Notes: generated from the sequence alone by a model not told the origin. Counted from the first letter of the stretch, positions 12,150-25,084 are shown. The stretch: DNA of 64,000 bases from Mugil cephalus (GCF_022458985.1 NC_061782.1:6217672-6281671); one strand, 5' to 3'. A program made the numbers and translations.

Positions 12150-12345
12150 ATTTTTTTTTTAATTTTAATTTGCTCTTTTTTTCACTTTTATTTTACTTTA
12201 TTTACCATATTATTTTTCCCCCACATTTTTTCATTTTACTCATGGTTCTCAAGAGTGTTTCTTATGTGCAACTGAGCTACTGTGACCAGGCAATTTCCCT
12301 TGTGGATAATTAAAATCCGCTGAAGTCTAAGTTATTTGTTGTTTC
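12150..12345 (+). repeat. LINE 3' tail
   Basis: A T-rich run is followed by TATGTGCAACTGAGCTACTG and CAATTTCCCTTGTGG, the typical 3' end of a fish non-LTR retrotransposon. A near copy lies at 25245-25310. 12346-13560 has no further feature that I can support. Confidence 0.5.
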
Positions 12346-13599
12346 CAACAGCTAAACTCTCAGTGTTGCAAGATAAGGACAAGATAAGGCACTATCTGCA
12401 TTGTCTCATTTGATAAACCACATTTTATCCTGTTGGTTTAATGCACTCCTCTGTAGCTCATGATGCTTTATATACATTTTTAAAGGTGCATACTGTGTAG
12501 TACAATCAGTTTTTCTCAGTAACACCCACATGTATTTTTCTGCTAATCTTTCACACTGTTTTATATGGTAGAATGGCACCAATGCATCACTGGTGTTGCT
12601 TCATCCCACTACTGTGAAATAATTTTTGTCAGCATGGAAGGCAAAGCTTCAAATAATATTTTAACACAAGCATTCTTTCATATAATTCATCTAGTAGGAG
12701 GGTCAGGCTGACCTCAGAGTAGAGGAAGGAAATGAGTCAAAGTGAGTCAGACACTGAGTTCAGTAAATGTGTTCCAGACACATGGGCATGCTTATGCTCA
12801 TTCAGAATATTTTCTTTGCTCTTTTCAAAAGAAACATGAATATCAGTTAACTTTTTCTTTTTCTGTGCAGCCTGGCTTGTGCCTGTGATCGGTCAGCGTG
12901 TTCCTTGAGGTCAAATTAAGTACAATTTTACTGTACAATAAGCAGTTTTACATTGATTAATGTATTGATCAGCCGTCTATCTATCAAAATGTTGGTCTAT
13001 TTATATACCTAGATGAGATTTATTAATTTCTGGCTGAAAAAACATACAATCTTCCATCAGAAGCTTCAAAATACACAAAGTACATCAAAGGTCACCAGTG
13101 AACTGAAGCAATTCACCTCCTAAACAGAATAACAGACACAAAGAAGTTTCCATAATGGAATCCCATTTACTAGCTATTGGCCATATTAGGAAAGGAGCCG
13201 ATCCAGGCTGTGAGCTGATTGGATGTTGGACTATTATTTTACTGATCTGTAATTGGCTGCGTCCTGTGCTCTGCCAATCCGGAGATTGGAGTGATGCTTT
13301 CAGGTGTAAAACTTCTTCACTCACTTATCTCTAGAAGACCCTATAGAAATTCAAATGTCCATTTTTTTTTCCTGCACAAACAACAATGTTTTGGGGCAAA
13401 AATATCATAGTCAATGTGTACATTTTTATTTTTTATAAAGATGTTTTCAAGTTGGCTACAGGCTTTGAGGGCATTAAAATATAGATGAGACAAGGCAAAT
13501 AGGCCTAAATATCAATAAGAATAATAATTTATGAATATATTTATTCACCTTTTTTTCAGTCAGCTAAATGTCGCTCTTCGACTTAATCTCAGCTCACTG

Positions 13600-14062
13600 C
13601 GCATAAGAGTCGAGTCGAGAAGCCGAGGTTTCGGGCAACACTGAACGCACCAGTAGCGTTTGCTGAACTCGTGCAGCTGAGCGTCGCTCAACAACTACAA
13701 CAATGAGCGCGAGCTGAGCGCGTTCGGCTCGTTTGAATTGAAGTTTACTTCAGTGGAGCTGCCCGTAATATTCACTACATGTGTTCTTTGGGTGAGTCCC
13801 CACTTTCCGAACCGTCACAAGCGGCTTTCGTTCCTCAGTTTTCAGTGTAGAAATTAAACAAACTGGGAGAAATGACGTGGTGACGGTGTCCTCTCATGCT
13901 ACCCAACAGTTGTCTGTGTCTGTGGGGTTGCGAAGCTGGAAGTGTCACTTTTCTTTTTCCATGTGCAGAGCATCTTCAGCTCCCAAGCGTTAGTTAGTCG
14001 ATTAATTGCCTCCCCCCCCCACTGTGTACTGCCTTTCAGAGGTTTCCAGAGCACTGTGTTAA
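13600..14062 (+). promoter_or_regulatory. ccnj: ccnj promoter, 5' UTR exon and UTR intron
   Basis: CpG-rich sequence from about 13600 contains GAGCG/CGCTC repeats. A good donor, TTTGG then GTGAGT, lies at 13791/13792. A pyrimidine-tract acceptor (TGTACTGCCTTTCAG) ends at 14039, so the ATG exon would begin at 14040. Start of transcription is not visible. Confidence 0.5.
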
Positions 14063-17000
14063 ATGGAGCTAGAGGACCAATGGTGGAAAGGACAACTTGC
14101 TGCAGATATATACCAGGCTCTGCGATACAAAGTGAGTGGGGCACAGTCACTGATGAAGTGTGCGTGGGTGCTGAAATGGATCGTGAGAAATGTTACCTTT
14201 AAGTGGCATGCTTCATTTTTATCCATGACATCTGGCGATTAAATCATTTTTTCGATATTGGATACGCAGCTTTTGGTTTGCACGCGCATTGTATCCTATT
14301 TTAATTATTTCTCTCCCCCACACAATATGTAATGAGAGAGAATGATTTTCCACGTCCCACTTAAAAACGTTTCTGAATTCCAACTTCAAGCACATTTTAA
14401 GATGGGGCCTTGGATGAGTGAAAAAATGAAAAAGTTTTGTGTTTCAGCTTTCATTCACAATTACACTTGGTTCTTTCTAGCAGTGATGAAGTTATTTGTG
14501 CGTGGATCAGACAGAAGCAAGAGTGGAATAAATGGCAATAAGAATATGTGACAAAATAAGATAAACTATGTAACGTAGAAACAGAATGAAGGAGGAATTG
14601 TGCATTCGTTTGGATATAATTTTGTATAATAATGCATGATTAATATTAATATGTATGTTGCCTGTGACAGGAGCTCAAGTTGCCTTCCTACAAAGGCCAG
14701 TCCCCTCAGCTCAACTTGAGAAGATACTTTGCAGACCTCATAGCCATCGTCAGCAACCGCTTCAGGCTGTGCCCTGCAGCCAGACACCTGGCCGTCTACC
14801 TGCTGGACCTCTTCATGGACCGCTATGACGTCACGGTGCAGCAGCTTCATATGGTCTCGCTCTCGTGTCTCCTGTTGGCCAGTAAGTGTGTTTTTTTAAT
14901 TTTTTTATTTTAGCTTCTCCAGCATCTTACAAGCCACATGTGGCTTATTCCAACTGTTCGTCTCGATAGGTAAATTTGAGGAGAGGGAAGACCGCGTGCC
15001 AAAGCTGGAAACCCTGAACAGCCTGGGCTGCATGAGCTCCATGAACCTGGTCCTGACCAAGCAGGGTCTGCTGCACATGGAGCTCCTCCTGTTGGAAACG
15101 TTCCAGTGGAACCTTTACCTCCCCACAGCCGCTCACTTCATAGAATACTACCTGTCCGTTGCCGTCCATGAGGGAGATCTGCACGATGGCTGGCCTGTGA
15201 CGTGCCTGGAGAAGACTAAACTATACATGGCCAAGTATGCTGATTATTTCCTGGAGGTTTCTCTACAAGGTACTTTGTTTTACACTGTTCACCCATAACT
15301 ACCCATTTTCTGTGCAAATATATGCACCAATATGGACGGTGAAGTGGTTGGTATAGCAGCATCTGTTGAACTTCCTGAACTTTACTGTTAAATGTTGCCA
15401 TTTCATTTAAGCCTGGACCAACCATTGCACTATTTGCATTATTTGCTTGGAATGTACCGACCCTCAATTAGGAGCTACAAATGACACTAAATGACACTTT
15501 TTTTTTTAAAGAGGTGCAATCCAGCAGATGCACAAGCATGTGTTTCTTTTTCCAACATTTGCACAAACTGTGGATAAGTTCCTGATGTCCAGAAGGCACC
15601 TAATATGATCTGATGACTTGGAAACCCTGAGAGAGGTTCAGTGCCACACAGATAAAATCAAAAGTGAAAGAAGTTCAAAACGACACAGATTTGTTGAGGT
15701 GTACAAATGGTTCACCTCAGTGTCTCCTTTCATACTGCAGTGAAATGAAAGACTGGCAGACGAACGTCACGACAAAAGAACTACGCTAAGTCTTTTCAAG
15801 TTTGTGCATCTACATGATGCAAAAGATTCACACGCTCCCTTTGAATGACAAAGAAATGCTGCATCCGTCAGTGAAATGTGTTCTTTTAAGCTAGCTTAGC
15901 TAGATATTACTTTAATTATTCACTTCATTATGTCAAGACAATAAAAGGTAACTCAGTTCTTGTGTTTATATTGTAATAAAATAATAAATTAACATTGACT
16001 TGAACACTCTTAGCCTTTTTAAATTACATGAATTCCATGCCACTTCGCTAGGCTAGCCAGCTCTAGCACAACATTCCAGGGACAACTGGTTTGAGCTTTA
16101 TTTAACAGAGTAAGAAACGGTATTTAAAAAAAAAAATTAATTAGCTGCCAGTGTTCACAGTCTCACCAGCTAACTTTTCTAGATCATATCTCTGTTTTTT
16201 CTTATTTAGCTCTCCCTTGAACTGTCTTTCCATAGCAGACAGGAAATATGGGCAACCACCTCTCCAACAGTCGCCTGATTACCAAAGCTGAGTAAAGATC
16301 CTGCAGCCTGTGCAGCAGTGCAATAACCCCGGTGCAGCAGCGACGCAGCCGGGGTTCATTTACTGAAGCTCGTCTTGATTTTTAGCTCTTTTTGTAGTGT
16401 TACTGCACAATGCATGTGTTCTCTAACCCCAGCAAAATAATAATTTTAACTGCTGAGACCGCTGCTTCCTCTTTTTCCCCCTCAGATCATGTGTTTTTGT
16501 GTTTTGCCCCTTCACTTGTGGCCGCCGCCTGCGTGGCCGCCTCGCGCCTCATCCTCCACCTGTCCCCTACGTGGCCACCCCGACTGCAGCGCCTCGCGGG
16601 CTACACGTGGGAGAACCTGGTCTCGTGCGCGGAGAAACTTCTCATGTACGTATCTGGCCGTCCGCTCCCGCGACGCCCGCCCGCGTGCGCGCTCATGACG
16701 GGTAATAGAAGCTGATCACGGGGGGGGGCGGTTAAGTGCGGGATTTGATTTTGGTGACTGATGCAGACAGATACTGACAGCTCCCGGTGGCACACGTCAC
16801 CCGAGGACAATGGGGTCTCCGGCACAGTACAAGCCTATACATTTCACACAGCACGTGTAACAACAGAAACACACTGGGGCTCATCTTGCGGCACGGACTC
16901 TTTTCACTAATCAACAGTGCAACTCTTTGTCCCCTTTTCCCCCTAGTGCACATGACAGTGATGTCAAAGAGGCCAACAAGCAAAAGTGCCAGCAGCCCGG

Positions 17001-17307
17001 ACAGCAGCAGCAGCAGCAGAGTCAGACAGTGTACCACAGTTCAGGCCAGACAGCCACTGTGGCGCAGTACCTGCACCGACCCGGCTTGCAGTATCCCCAG
17101 CAGGCTCCGCAGCCGGGCCTGGCCCCCAACCACAGGCCTGCCTCCTACCTCAGCCACTCCACCGGCGGCCTGCAGGGGCCCAACGGCCCCCTGCACGGCA
17201 ACACCCAAGCCATCACCGCCTCACTGGATCCAAAGTCCAGCATTCCGAACAGGGCCTACCAAGTCAGCATGCATTACCCCTGCGCTGCCCCGTGCTTTGA
17301 AAGATGA
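14063..17307 (+). CDS. ccnj: cyclin J
   Basis: Five coding exons: 14063-14131, 14671-14881, 14970-15269, 16486-16645 and 16947-17307. They total 1101 nt, 366 aa, with phases closing exactly. The protein opens [20 protein letters not shown], as in vertebrate CCNJ. An N-terminal cyclin fold (about 15-143) includes [28 protein letters not shown] and [12 protein letters not shown] second fold (about 145-265) includes [28 protein letters not shown] and [14 protein letters not shown]. The tail is Gln-rich (a run of six Q near 285) and ends [11 protein letters not shown], as in the family. Cyclin J is an atypical nuclear cyclin: the Drosophila protein binds Cdk1 and works in oogenesis, and mouse CCNJ restrains macrophage inflammatory metabolism (literature knowledge). 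The paralogue CCNJL is less likely given the MELEDQWW start and the znf518a neighbour. Confidence 0.95.
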
Positions 17308-17921
17308 TGGAGATTTTTTTTTTTGTTTTTTGTGGAGGAAGAGATGAGATGCGGCGATCCGTTTCTCTCGAAACCGAACAGAATTCACTGAAGGAAAAAC
17401 TGTTTTTAATTTGAAAAGACTTGACGAGACTGGTGCAGCACTTTGAACCATAAGGTGTACGCAGTGTGCAATATAGCCTACCCTGCTGTGATTTTCTGTG
17501 TAGAGCCTGTGCGAGGGTTTTTTTTTTTTTTTTTCTGTCCGAGATATGAGGTATGAATGTTGTAGAGAGTTGATTAGAGGTACAGATGAAGATGCACCTG
17601 CGTCTGCTAGTGTTACTGTATAATTTAGCTACAGACGAAAGTATTTATTTAAGCCAAAGCATATCATAGGTATTAAATACACACATGCCTTGTGCCTATG
17701 GTCACTGTAAGCATTACTATGCTCAGAGTTAACGGACGGTAACAAATGAGGATTTACGTGGGTTTATGGTTGAGTTGGAAATTTCTGTAGGTGTCTTTTT
17801 TTCTTCCGAAGAGTTTGAAGAAATGTTAAAAAAAAAAAAAAAAAAAAAGGGGGAAGAATACACAATGCTCTTCTGATTTCAGTCAGTGCTGTCCAGTTCT
17901 GCAATGACGCTTTTAAATAAA
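17308..17921 (+). other. ccnj: ccnj 3' UTR
   Basis: Non-coding sequence between the TGA stop and an AATAAA hexamer at 17916-17921. Contains T- and A-homopolymers (about 17519-17534 and 17828-17847). Confidence 0.6.
17916..17921 (+). terminator. ccnj: ccnj poly(A) signal
   Basis: AATAAA about 610 nt after the stop, followed by GTGTTTCCATGG and then TGGCTTTGTTTG, a plausible cleavage/GT-rich region. Confidence 0.55.
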
Positions 17922-18113
17922 ATACCCTTTAAACAGTGTTTCCATGGCAGTGGCTTTGTTTGCCATGCAGCATAATGGCTCATTCAACAGCGGTGACTGT
18001 GACATTGAGCGGTCAATCAGGTGCTCTGTGGTAGAGCAAACGTCAACATTTTGGTGTCTCAGTCATCCGCTGCAGCCGACTGGCAGACTGCTCCAGACTT
18101 ACTTACGTTAGGT

Positions 18114-18116
<3 letters not shown>

Positions 18117-18199
<83 letters not shown>

Positions 18200-18210
18200 T
18201 GTGTGTCTGT

Positions 18211-18242
<32 letters not shown>
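18117..18242 (+). repeat. (TG)n microsatellite
   Basis: About 126 bp of TG dinucleotides, pure for roughly the first 80 bp and then interrupted by three CTG units with a fixed TGTGTC phase. Expected to be polymorphic and capable of Z-DNA formation. Confidence 0.97.
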
Positions 18243-18540
18243 AGTCAGAGGAGACTCAGTGACAGGATGTACACAGTTAGTCATGAATTATTAAGAACAA
18301 TACATTGGTACATATGAACTACTACACTAACAACAAACCCAGGAGCCATTTGAGAGGTGTGAGTTATTCACAGCAGCGCTCTAACATGCAGTCCATAACC
18401 AACCACTCTGGAGTACAGGTCAATAATCTGGACACCTTCTCATTCATGGGTTTGGGTTTTAAACGATTCTCGATAATAAAATACTGAAAACTAGACATGT
18501 CTGTGTGTGAAAATGTTTTTAAAAAATACTCCGGGCTGAG

Positions 18541-18850
18541 GCTGTGCACTGATCAGCCACATCATTAAAACCACCGACAGGAGACATGAATAACTTCGAT
18601 CATCTTGAAACAATTCAGTGTTAAGTCGGGAAACTTTTGGACCTGGCATTCATTCCTGTGGATGTTACATAGATAAATTAGACATTTCCCACCCACCTAG
18701 ACCAGACCAGGCACACCCAACCCAAGCAGCTATCCCCAGCAGGATGCAGCCTGACACAAACACTTTAGGTACAACTCAAAAAACATTAAAAACTGACCCA
18801 AACTGATCAAGTATCTGTGTTGTGCTGTAACAAGTCTGATATCTTCTAAC
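18541..18850 (+). mobile_element. non-autonomous Tc1/mariner derivative, copy 1
   Basis: Left end CTGATCAGCCACATCATTAA with AACCACCGACAGG, then sequence shared with copies at 36825-37285 and 41232-41455 (ACTTTTGGACCTGGCATTC, GTGGATGTTAC). Matches the ends of a common fish Tc1-like family whose termini read ATCAGCCATAACATTAAAAC. No transposase; an internally deleted, decayed copy whose right end is unclear. Confidence 0.65.
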
Positions 18851-20840
18851 TGTCGTAGTGGTGTGATGCACTGACTAGCCAAGTCAGGGCATTATCTAGG
18901 GTAGACGGTATTTGGCACACCCCTAATTAGGACAACCACAGATCCAGATGACCACGGGCCCGGTCCCGGGGGGCCCCGTGCATGCACGGTGATTTTTCTG
19001 ACCACAACATTTCTTTTAAAGCATCTTTCAGCTTTTTTTCATACAAAGCTCAGCATGTGGTTTCCTACTCAGATAATAGCGACAAAGCATGTGCACCATG
19101 AGAGAAAAAAAACTTCCTCTCTGAGCGACTGTTTTACGTGTAATTAAAACCTAAATCACATTGCTGTGTTTTAGGTTATGTGTATGGTAATTTTTCCCAA
19201 AGTAAATGTAAAAATGGGTTTAAAATATAAGCAGTTTTATGCGCCATGTATCAGTCACTATTCCACACTCATTCTGTTGAGTGAGAACCCGAAACAGAAA
19301 AGTATGTGAATGACACGAGCTGTACCTAAATATCAGAATGAAACGCAACATGACGGCAAAGTCAAAAGAAACATTAATCACCAGGATGAACAACATGAGG
19401 GTCAGTCTCTGTTGTTACAGTCACGTCAGTTTACATCCTCATATCTTTCTAGTATTTCCTTTGTCTACTACTTTGATTCATTTACCCAGACAATTGAATC
19501 AAGTCATTTTTATACAATCTTGTGATTTGCTGCATTATTTTATTCAATCAACATATGGTTTCACTTTTTTTGTTTCCTCCATTAGATATAATTTAATGAA
19601 AGAGGGGCACGGCTGTTTGTCTAATTTCAAAGACGTCTTCTTTTTTTGTGTGTGCTTTGTAATCATATAGAGAACATTTACGCGTAAAGCGTGCACGGCC
19701 TGGGTGAGTGCACACTGAGGGATTTGGGAATGGCCGTAGGAGGCGCCATCTGCCTCGCTGCGGGCCTAATGGCCGAGGGCCCGTTTGAAACTGACCACGG
19801 CGGCGTCGGAGCCAGGGGCGGGTTCAGATGACGGCCTCAAATGAAAAGCTGCGTCTCAGTTTCTCATGTACCCCCCAAGGAATTTCTAAACCACTTTAAA
19901 AAAAAAAAAGAAAAAGAAACAGCATATATCAGGGTACTAGGCAATCCACGGGCTGCAGAGGGCAGTGTGTGCCACATTTCTGCTGATGCTTTTCACATCT
20001 CCTATTTATGTGCATCATAACATTATAGTTTGATTTTAAGCACCTCATTCACTGGACTGGATTTATGATTGTTTGCAAAACAGGAAACTGCCTCATAAAA
20101 ATCACAGAAAGAAAGTGTTGCATAGTAAATATTGTGGAGAACAAATCAAAGTAAACAATGTGCGCAGTTTCATAACCATCAGTTTTGTTTTCTAAGCTTA
20201 GAAGTTAAGATAACGTTGAAATTTGTTAAGTCCTCATTCTGAATGACAGAGGAGGAAGACATCTTTGGACTGGAAGACAGAACCACTCTCAGTTTATTTT
20301 CCAGCCACTTCAGCATTTTGTTTATTCATCTCTCAGTCTGGAAACGCATCTATTCTTTAATAGAAAACCCTATAAGCGGTCTCAAGAGCCCCTACTTAAA
20401 GTGAGTTCCTGTTATAAAACAATGCGGTCAATTTAAATGGAAACAATCCTCAAAAGTAAACCTCTAACGCACTCCTGATTCCTGCATGTCATGATGTGGC
20501 AGACCTCTTAAAATAGCATTTCCGATCCGAGGTCGTACGCTGCGGAGGGCTTCCTGTGGAGGAGGAAGCAGCCTGAACCTCAGTTGCTGCACCCACTCCC
20601 AGTTTGTGCATATAGCGCATATGCTCTCCAAAACCAGTGGGTGGAACGAGATTTACGAAGCCCTCCTGCGAGTTTTATCTCATTTATCAGAATCAGGATC
20701 AGAATCACTTCTTGTCACAGCCGCTCCTACTCAAAGTGTTCCAGTGTTCAGAACAAAGAGCAGCGCAGGCAATAAGAATATGCAAGAATAAGTAGCCAAT
20801 TATAATAAGAATACATGCATCAATGTAAAAAATATAAGAA
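18850..20840. other. intergenic, no gene seen
   Basis: Mostly AT-rich. Two unusually GC-rich patches stand out at about 18945-18985 (GGGCCCGGTCCCGGGGGGCC) and 19690-19830. They look like transposon-end debris more than exons. A short (AATCAG)-like tail lies at about 20690-20705. No gene can be supported. Confidence 0.5.
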
Positions 20841-20841
20841 A

Positions 20842-21880
20842 TATACACTCACTTTATTAGGTACACCTGTTCAATTGCATGTTAACACAAATAGTATTTA
20901 TTCATGTAGAGGTGACCAACACAACTTGCTGAAGTTCAAGCTGAGCACCAGAATGGGGAAGAAAGGGGATTTAAGTGACTTTGAACGTGATATGGTTGTT
21001 GGTGCCATGGGCTGGTCTGACTATTTCAGAAACTGCTGATCTACTGGGATTTCCACACCCAACCATCTGTGGGGTTTACAGAGAATGGTCAGAAAAAGAG
21101 GAAATATCCAGTCAGCGGCAGTTGTGTGAACGAAAATGCCTTGTTGATGTGAGAGGTCATAGGAGAATGGTCAGACTGGTTGGAGACGATAGAAAGGCAA
21201 CAGTAACTCAAATAACCACTCGTTACAACCAAGGAATGCAGAATCTCTGAACACACAACACATCGAACCTTGAAGAAGATGGACTATGGCAGCAGAAGAC
21301 CACACCGGGGGCCACTCCTGTCAGCTAAGAACAGGAAACTGAGAACTGTAAACAACATGGAAGCATGGATCCATCCTGCCTTGTATCAACGGTTCAGGCT
21401 GCTGGTGGTGGTGTAATGGTGTGGGTCATATTTTCTTGGTGCACTTTTTTAGTACAAACTGAGCATGGTTTAAATGCCACAGCCTTCCTGAGTATTGTTG
21501 CTGACCATGTCCATCCCTTTATGACCACAGTGGACCATCTTCTGACGGCTACTTCCAGCAGGATAATGCACCATGTCACAAAGCTCATCTCAAACTGGTT
21601 TCTGGAACATGACACTGAGTTCACTGTACTCCAATGGCCTCCACAGTCACCAGATCTCAGTCCGATAGAAGAACCTTTGGAATGTGGTAGAACAGAAGAT
21701 TCTCATCACAGATGTGCAGCTGACAAATCTGATGCAACTTTGTGATACTATCATGTTAATATAGAGCAAGATCTCTGAGGAATGTTTCCAACACCTTGTT
21801 TAAAGTATGCCACCAAGAATTAAGGCAGTTCTGAAGGTAACCTTTTACTAGCAAGGTGTACCTGATAAAGTGGCCGGGGA
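20842..21880 (+). mobile_element. Tc1/mariner transposon with broken transposase
   Basis: Terminal inverted repeats: CACTTTATTAGGTACACCTG-type at about 20849-20869 and its complement, AGGTGTACCTGATAAAGTGG, at about 21854-21873. Between them a transposase is readable in pieces on the plus strand: MGKKGDLSDFERDMVVGAM, then after a shift ETADLLGFPHPTICGVYREW (DNA-binding HTH), and later a DNAPCHKAH-type catalytic aspartate region and PPQSPDLSPIEEP with the final acidic residue. At least two frameshifts and a stop separate the pieces, so it is a dead copy of about 1.04 kb, slightly shorter than a usual Tc1 element. Confidence 0.9.
20953..21745 (+). pseudogene. Tc1-like transposase pseudogene
   Basis: Degraded DDE transposase coding region of the element at 20842-21880. 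Helix-turn-helix remnants lie near 20953-21120 and the DDE remnants near 21365-21700, in different frames. The start ATG of MGKKGDL is intact, but the frame is lost after about 28 codons. Confidence 0.85.
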
Positions 21881-23095
21881 GAAGCAAACATTCGCCTAAT
21901 CTTGGCGGATTCACACGGCTTTTGTCAGCCAGCTTTTGACTCCACGGAGGCGTTTAGTGTGCGGTCAGGGTGAAGCAATGAAAACCACAATAAACGAGGA
22001 TGGAAGGAATAAAGTTAGCCCGAGTAGAGTTGTGTTGAGTCTCTTCTCAGTGAGACTTGAGACCTGAAATGTCAAAACCATATGAACATTTTTAAATTTC
22101 CAGACCGAGTTTAAGAGAAAAACAACAAGAGAAGTAGGTTAAATGTCTTCCCCATACTTTTCTGTGGTTGCTTAAATGTTTTATTTTTAAAAGAACAAAA
22201 ACTGAGAAAAGCAGCTCTCTCCCCAGTCTGTTCAATAATCAGGATGTACTGTACACTGTAGCTATAGGTGGTTGACCCTGGCACACCTACAGAATGCTGC
22301 ACATACAGCTCACAGTTTAGTAGCCGGCAGACATTGTTTAAAAAGGCTTAGAAGGCTTTATTTTTTGCTGGATCATGCAGTGAACAGCAGTCATTGGATG
22401 CTCTTTCAACGGTGTGACAGTGTGAGGAATAAAAGCAGAACAGTTCTTGCTTCTTGCTTCATGTTCATAATATGATGATATTTTTTTTCCTGCAGACTGT
22501 GCATCCTGCAAATGCCACATTGCAACCAGCTCCTCCCCTGTCCCTCAGTCTGGATGCATTTCACAAAGGACGAATGATCCCAGATACGCTGACAAATGTT
22601 TTATCACCTTATGAGTTTGTTGCGCTGTGATAATTTAAATGTTACTATATTCCGCAAGTGAGTGTGAGTGTAATAATAATAAAAAAAGCGTCATGCTCTA
22701 CAGATGGTAATCCATGGGCAACCATGCAGCTACAGTAATGTCAGGCTGTGAGACTAAAACAGGAAAAAAATGACATCAGGGAAGTTTTTACTTTAATTAA
22801 CTTTTACAGTAAAACCAAAATATGCTCCTACAGCCATGATGGAGCTCTGGACTCAGAAATTATTTCACCATTTAACAGTGACTGTGTCTGTTTTGAAATT
22901 TACATGTACCACAAAGTGCCCTTGAACTCAAAGCATCAGCGGTGTCTAAAAGTCTAAAAAAAGCTCTAAAAGTAGACATGGAGAACCCAATTAAACAAAT
23001 AAAACTAAAATATGCTTGTGTATTTATTTTTTTCAACAGAGTTAATCATTCGTAGATATACGGTGCTGTATGTGAGTTTCAGTATTGACAACTTA
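21881..23095. other. intergenic, no gene seen
   Basis: AT-rich sequence with short unconserved open frames. Nothing here can be assigned to a gene, RNA or known element. Confidence 0.5.
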
Positions 23096-23345
23096 AGGTT
23101 TTCGGTAACTGCTGATCAGTCGGAGGAATTTTAGCCCGTTCCTTAGTACAGAACCACTTCAGTTCTGAGATGTTGGTGGGTTTCCTCACATGAATTGTTT
23201 GCTTTGGGTCCTTTCACAATATTTCTATTAGATTAAGGTCCGGACTTTGACTTGGCCATTATCAAACCATTGATTTGTTCTTCTCTAATCATTCTTTTGT
23301 AGATCAACTCGTGTGATTGGTGTTCGTCGTCTCGCCTCTCAACCC
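23095..23345 (-). mobile_element. Tc1/mariner transposase fragment (reverse orientation)
   Basis: Contains GAGATGTTGGTGGGTTTCCT, TTAGATTAAGGTCCGGACTT and TGACTTGGCCATT. On the minus strand these correspond to the 'QSPDLNPIE' end region and flanking sequence of a fish Tc1-like transposase, distinct from the 20.8-kb copy. Truncated on both sides; no intact frame. Confidence 0.6.
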
Positions 23346-24484
23346 AGTTTCTCTTCCTATTCAGCTCATGTACAGATGTCCAGACATTTTTTTTTTCATT
23401 GGTACAATTCAGAATTCATTTGGTTCCTCAGTGATGGCAAGTCGTCCTGGCCCAGACGCAGAAAAACAGACACAAACTTATTACATTGATTGGAAATCCT
23501 TCTGAACAGATGGGCTCTAAATTGGCTAGAAGTGCTCAATAGACAGGTACAAAAGTATAATATTTCAGTTTTATTTGTTTGATTGGTAATTTTTCTTCTT
23601 TTTCTTTTTCTAAGATCTGTCTCAACATAGAACTTACAGAACATGTCCTTATACACTGATTAAGAGAAAAACAAGTATATTTTAAACTAAAAAGACAGAC
23701 TCTTTGGAAAACACAATCTGAATTTTACTATTAACTTGTCTTATAACCTTTTTTGTGCGTTGTCACCCCATTATGCAAGTTGGAGTATGTACAAAGATAG
23801 ATAACATCATACAAATAATATATCATGTATCTCCGACCTGGGTAAGGGTAATATGTTAAATAATTACCCTTTAAAACACATAGTTTAATGTTATTATACA
23901 GAAATGCAAGGCTCACTGTGTTAGTCTAGGTTTACTGACCCTTGATGACAAAATCTGTGATTTTTGTAGGTAAAAAAACACACCTTTCTCAAATAGTTGT
24001 TGCCTTTGGGGGAAACAACAAAGACACTTCTCTTATTGAGGCATTGTCTGTTTGCACAGTTGACAATGGCACAAAAGGAGAGACAAAAAGAAACAAAATA
24101 ATCAGAAATAACCCAAACATATCTGGGCTGTGGTTCATCCTCAAAGAGAGGAAGGAGCTAAATTCATGCTCCTTAAATTTCAAATGTTGAAAGCACTCTG
24201 ACTTGTCAAGACATTTGTTAACCATGAAGTCAGAACGGCTCGTTCGGGGCACGCGGACGAAAGCTCGTGTTTCTCCTCGTCTCTGTTCATGAGCCAACAG
24301 CAAGGGGAGATTGGTGTAGGGATGGCGTGCTGCCAAGCCCGCATTGGCACGCCACTGCGCTTCACATTGCTAAAGGGCAAAACGCACCTTCAGATGTAGA
24401 AACATAATCAGTAGGATGACTTTAACAAGCACATATATGTCGTTTTAACTAACATACAAGTTAATTTTATGCCAACAACTGTTG

Positions 24485-24700
24485 CTCCCACAACATTCAC
24501 GGGTGGTAAGTTCAGGGTTGAGGGTTCGAGCCCTGGGTGGAGCTCTAGACTAGTGATTAGAAAAGCTTTCTCTCAGGTGCCTTGAACAACCACCTAAAAT
24601 ATTTTTTATAATTAATTATTTATAGTATTGTTCTGCAATTTTCCCATTTTGGGACAAATAAAGGGGTTTCTATTCTATTCTATTATAATTTCTACAGCCT
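24485..24700 (+). repeat. LINE/SINE-type tail with short tandem end
   Basis: A GGTTCGAGCCC-type B-box-like word lies at about 24523. After a gap comes TTTTCCCATTTTGGGACAAA with TAAAGG and a short (TTCTA)n end, a standard fish LINE 3' terminus. Confidence 0.45.
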
Positions 24701-25084
24701 GGAAATGTACTGGTGTAGGAAGTTCAGTGTTAATGCTATGTAAATACTTTCACTAGACATGCCTTAAGGGAAAGGTTAAGGTAAATACTTACGGTCTGTT
24801 GAGTCAGAAGAGGACAGAACCAGTGCCTTATTTGCGGATACTTTGCCTACTTGCTAAACCAGTTTTTAAAGGGCCAGTGTGTAGGAGTTAGTGACACCTA
24901 GTGGTGAGAGAATGCACTCGAAAACAAAATACTAAACCTTTTCAAATGGGATAACCAGTGGCGACTGCCAATCAACTTAAAAAACTTTAAGAGTTAGACT
25001 TTAGTGGAAGGAAGGAGTAGGAGGAGGAGGCAAGAGTAGTGGCAATGAAACTGAGAATTAAACAATTTGGCAATTTTCGCAAAA

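Noticed and set aside
16489..17347. Alternative frames of 68-186 codons over ccnj exons 4 and 5
   Set aside because: GC-rich shadows; only the frame joined by the splice sites matches cyclin J.
20953..21745. Possible functional host gene derived from a Tc1 transposase
   Set aside because: Frameshifts and stops separate the domains and both transposon ends remain, so it is an ordinary dead copy.
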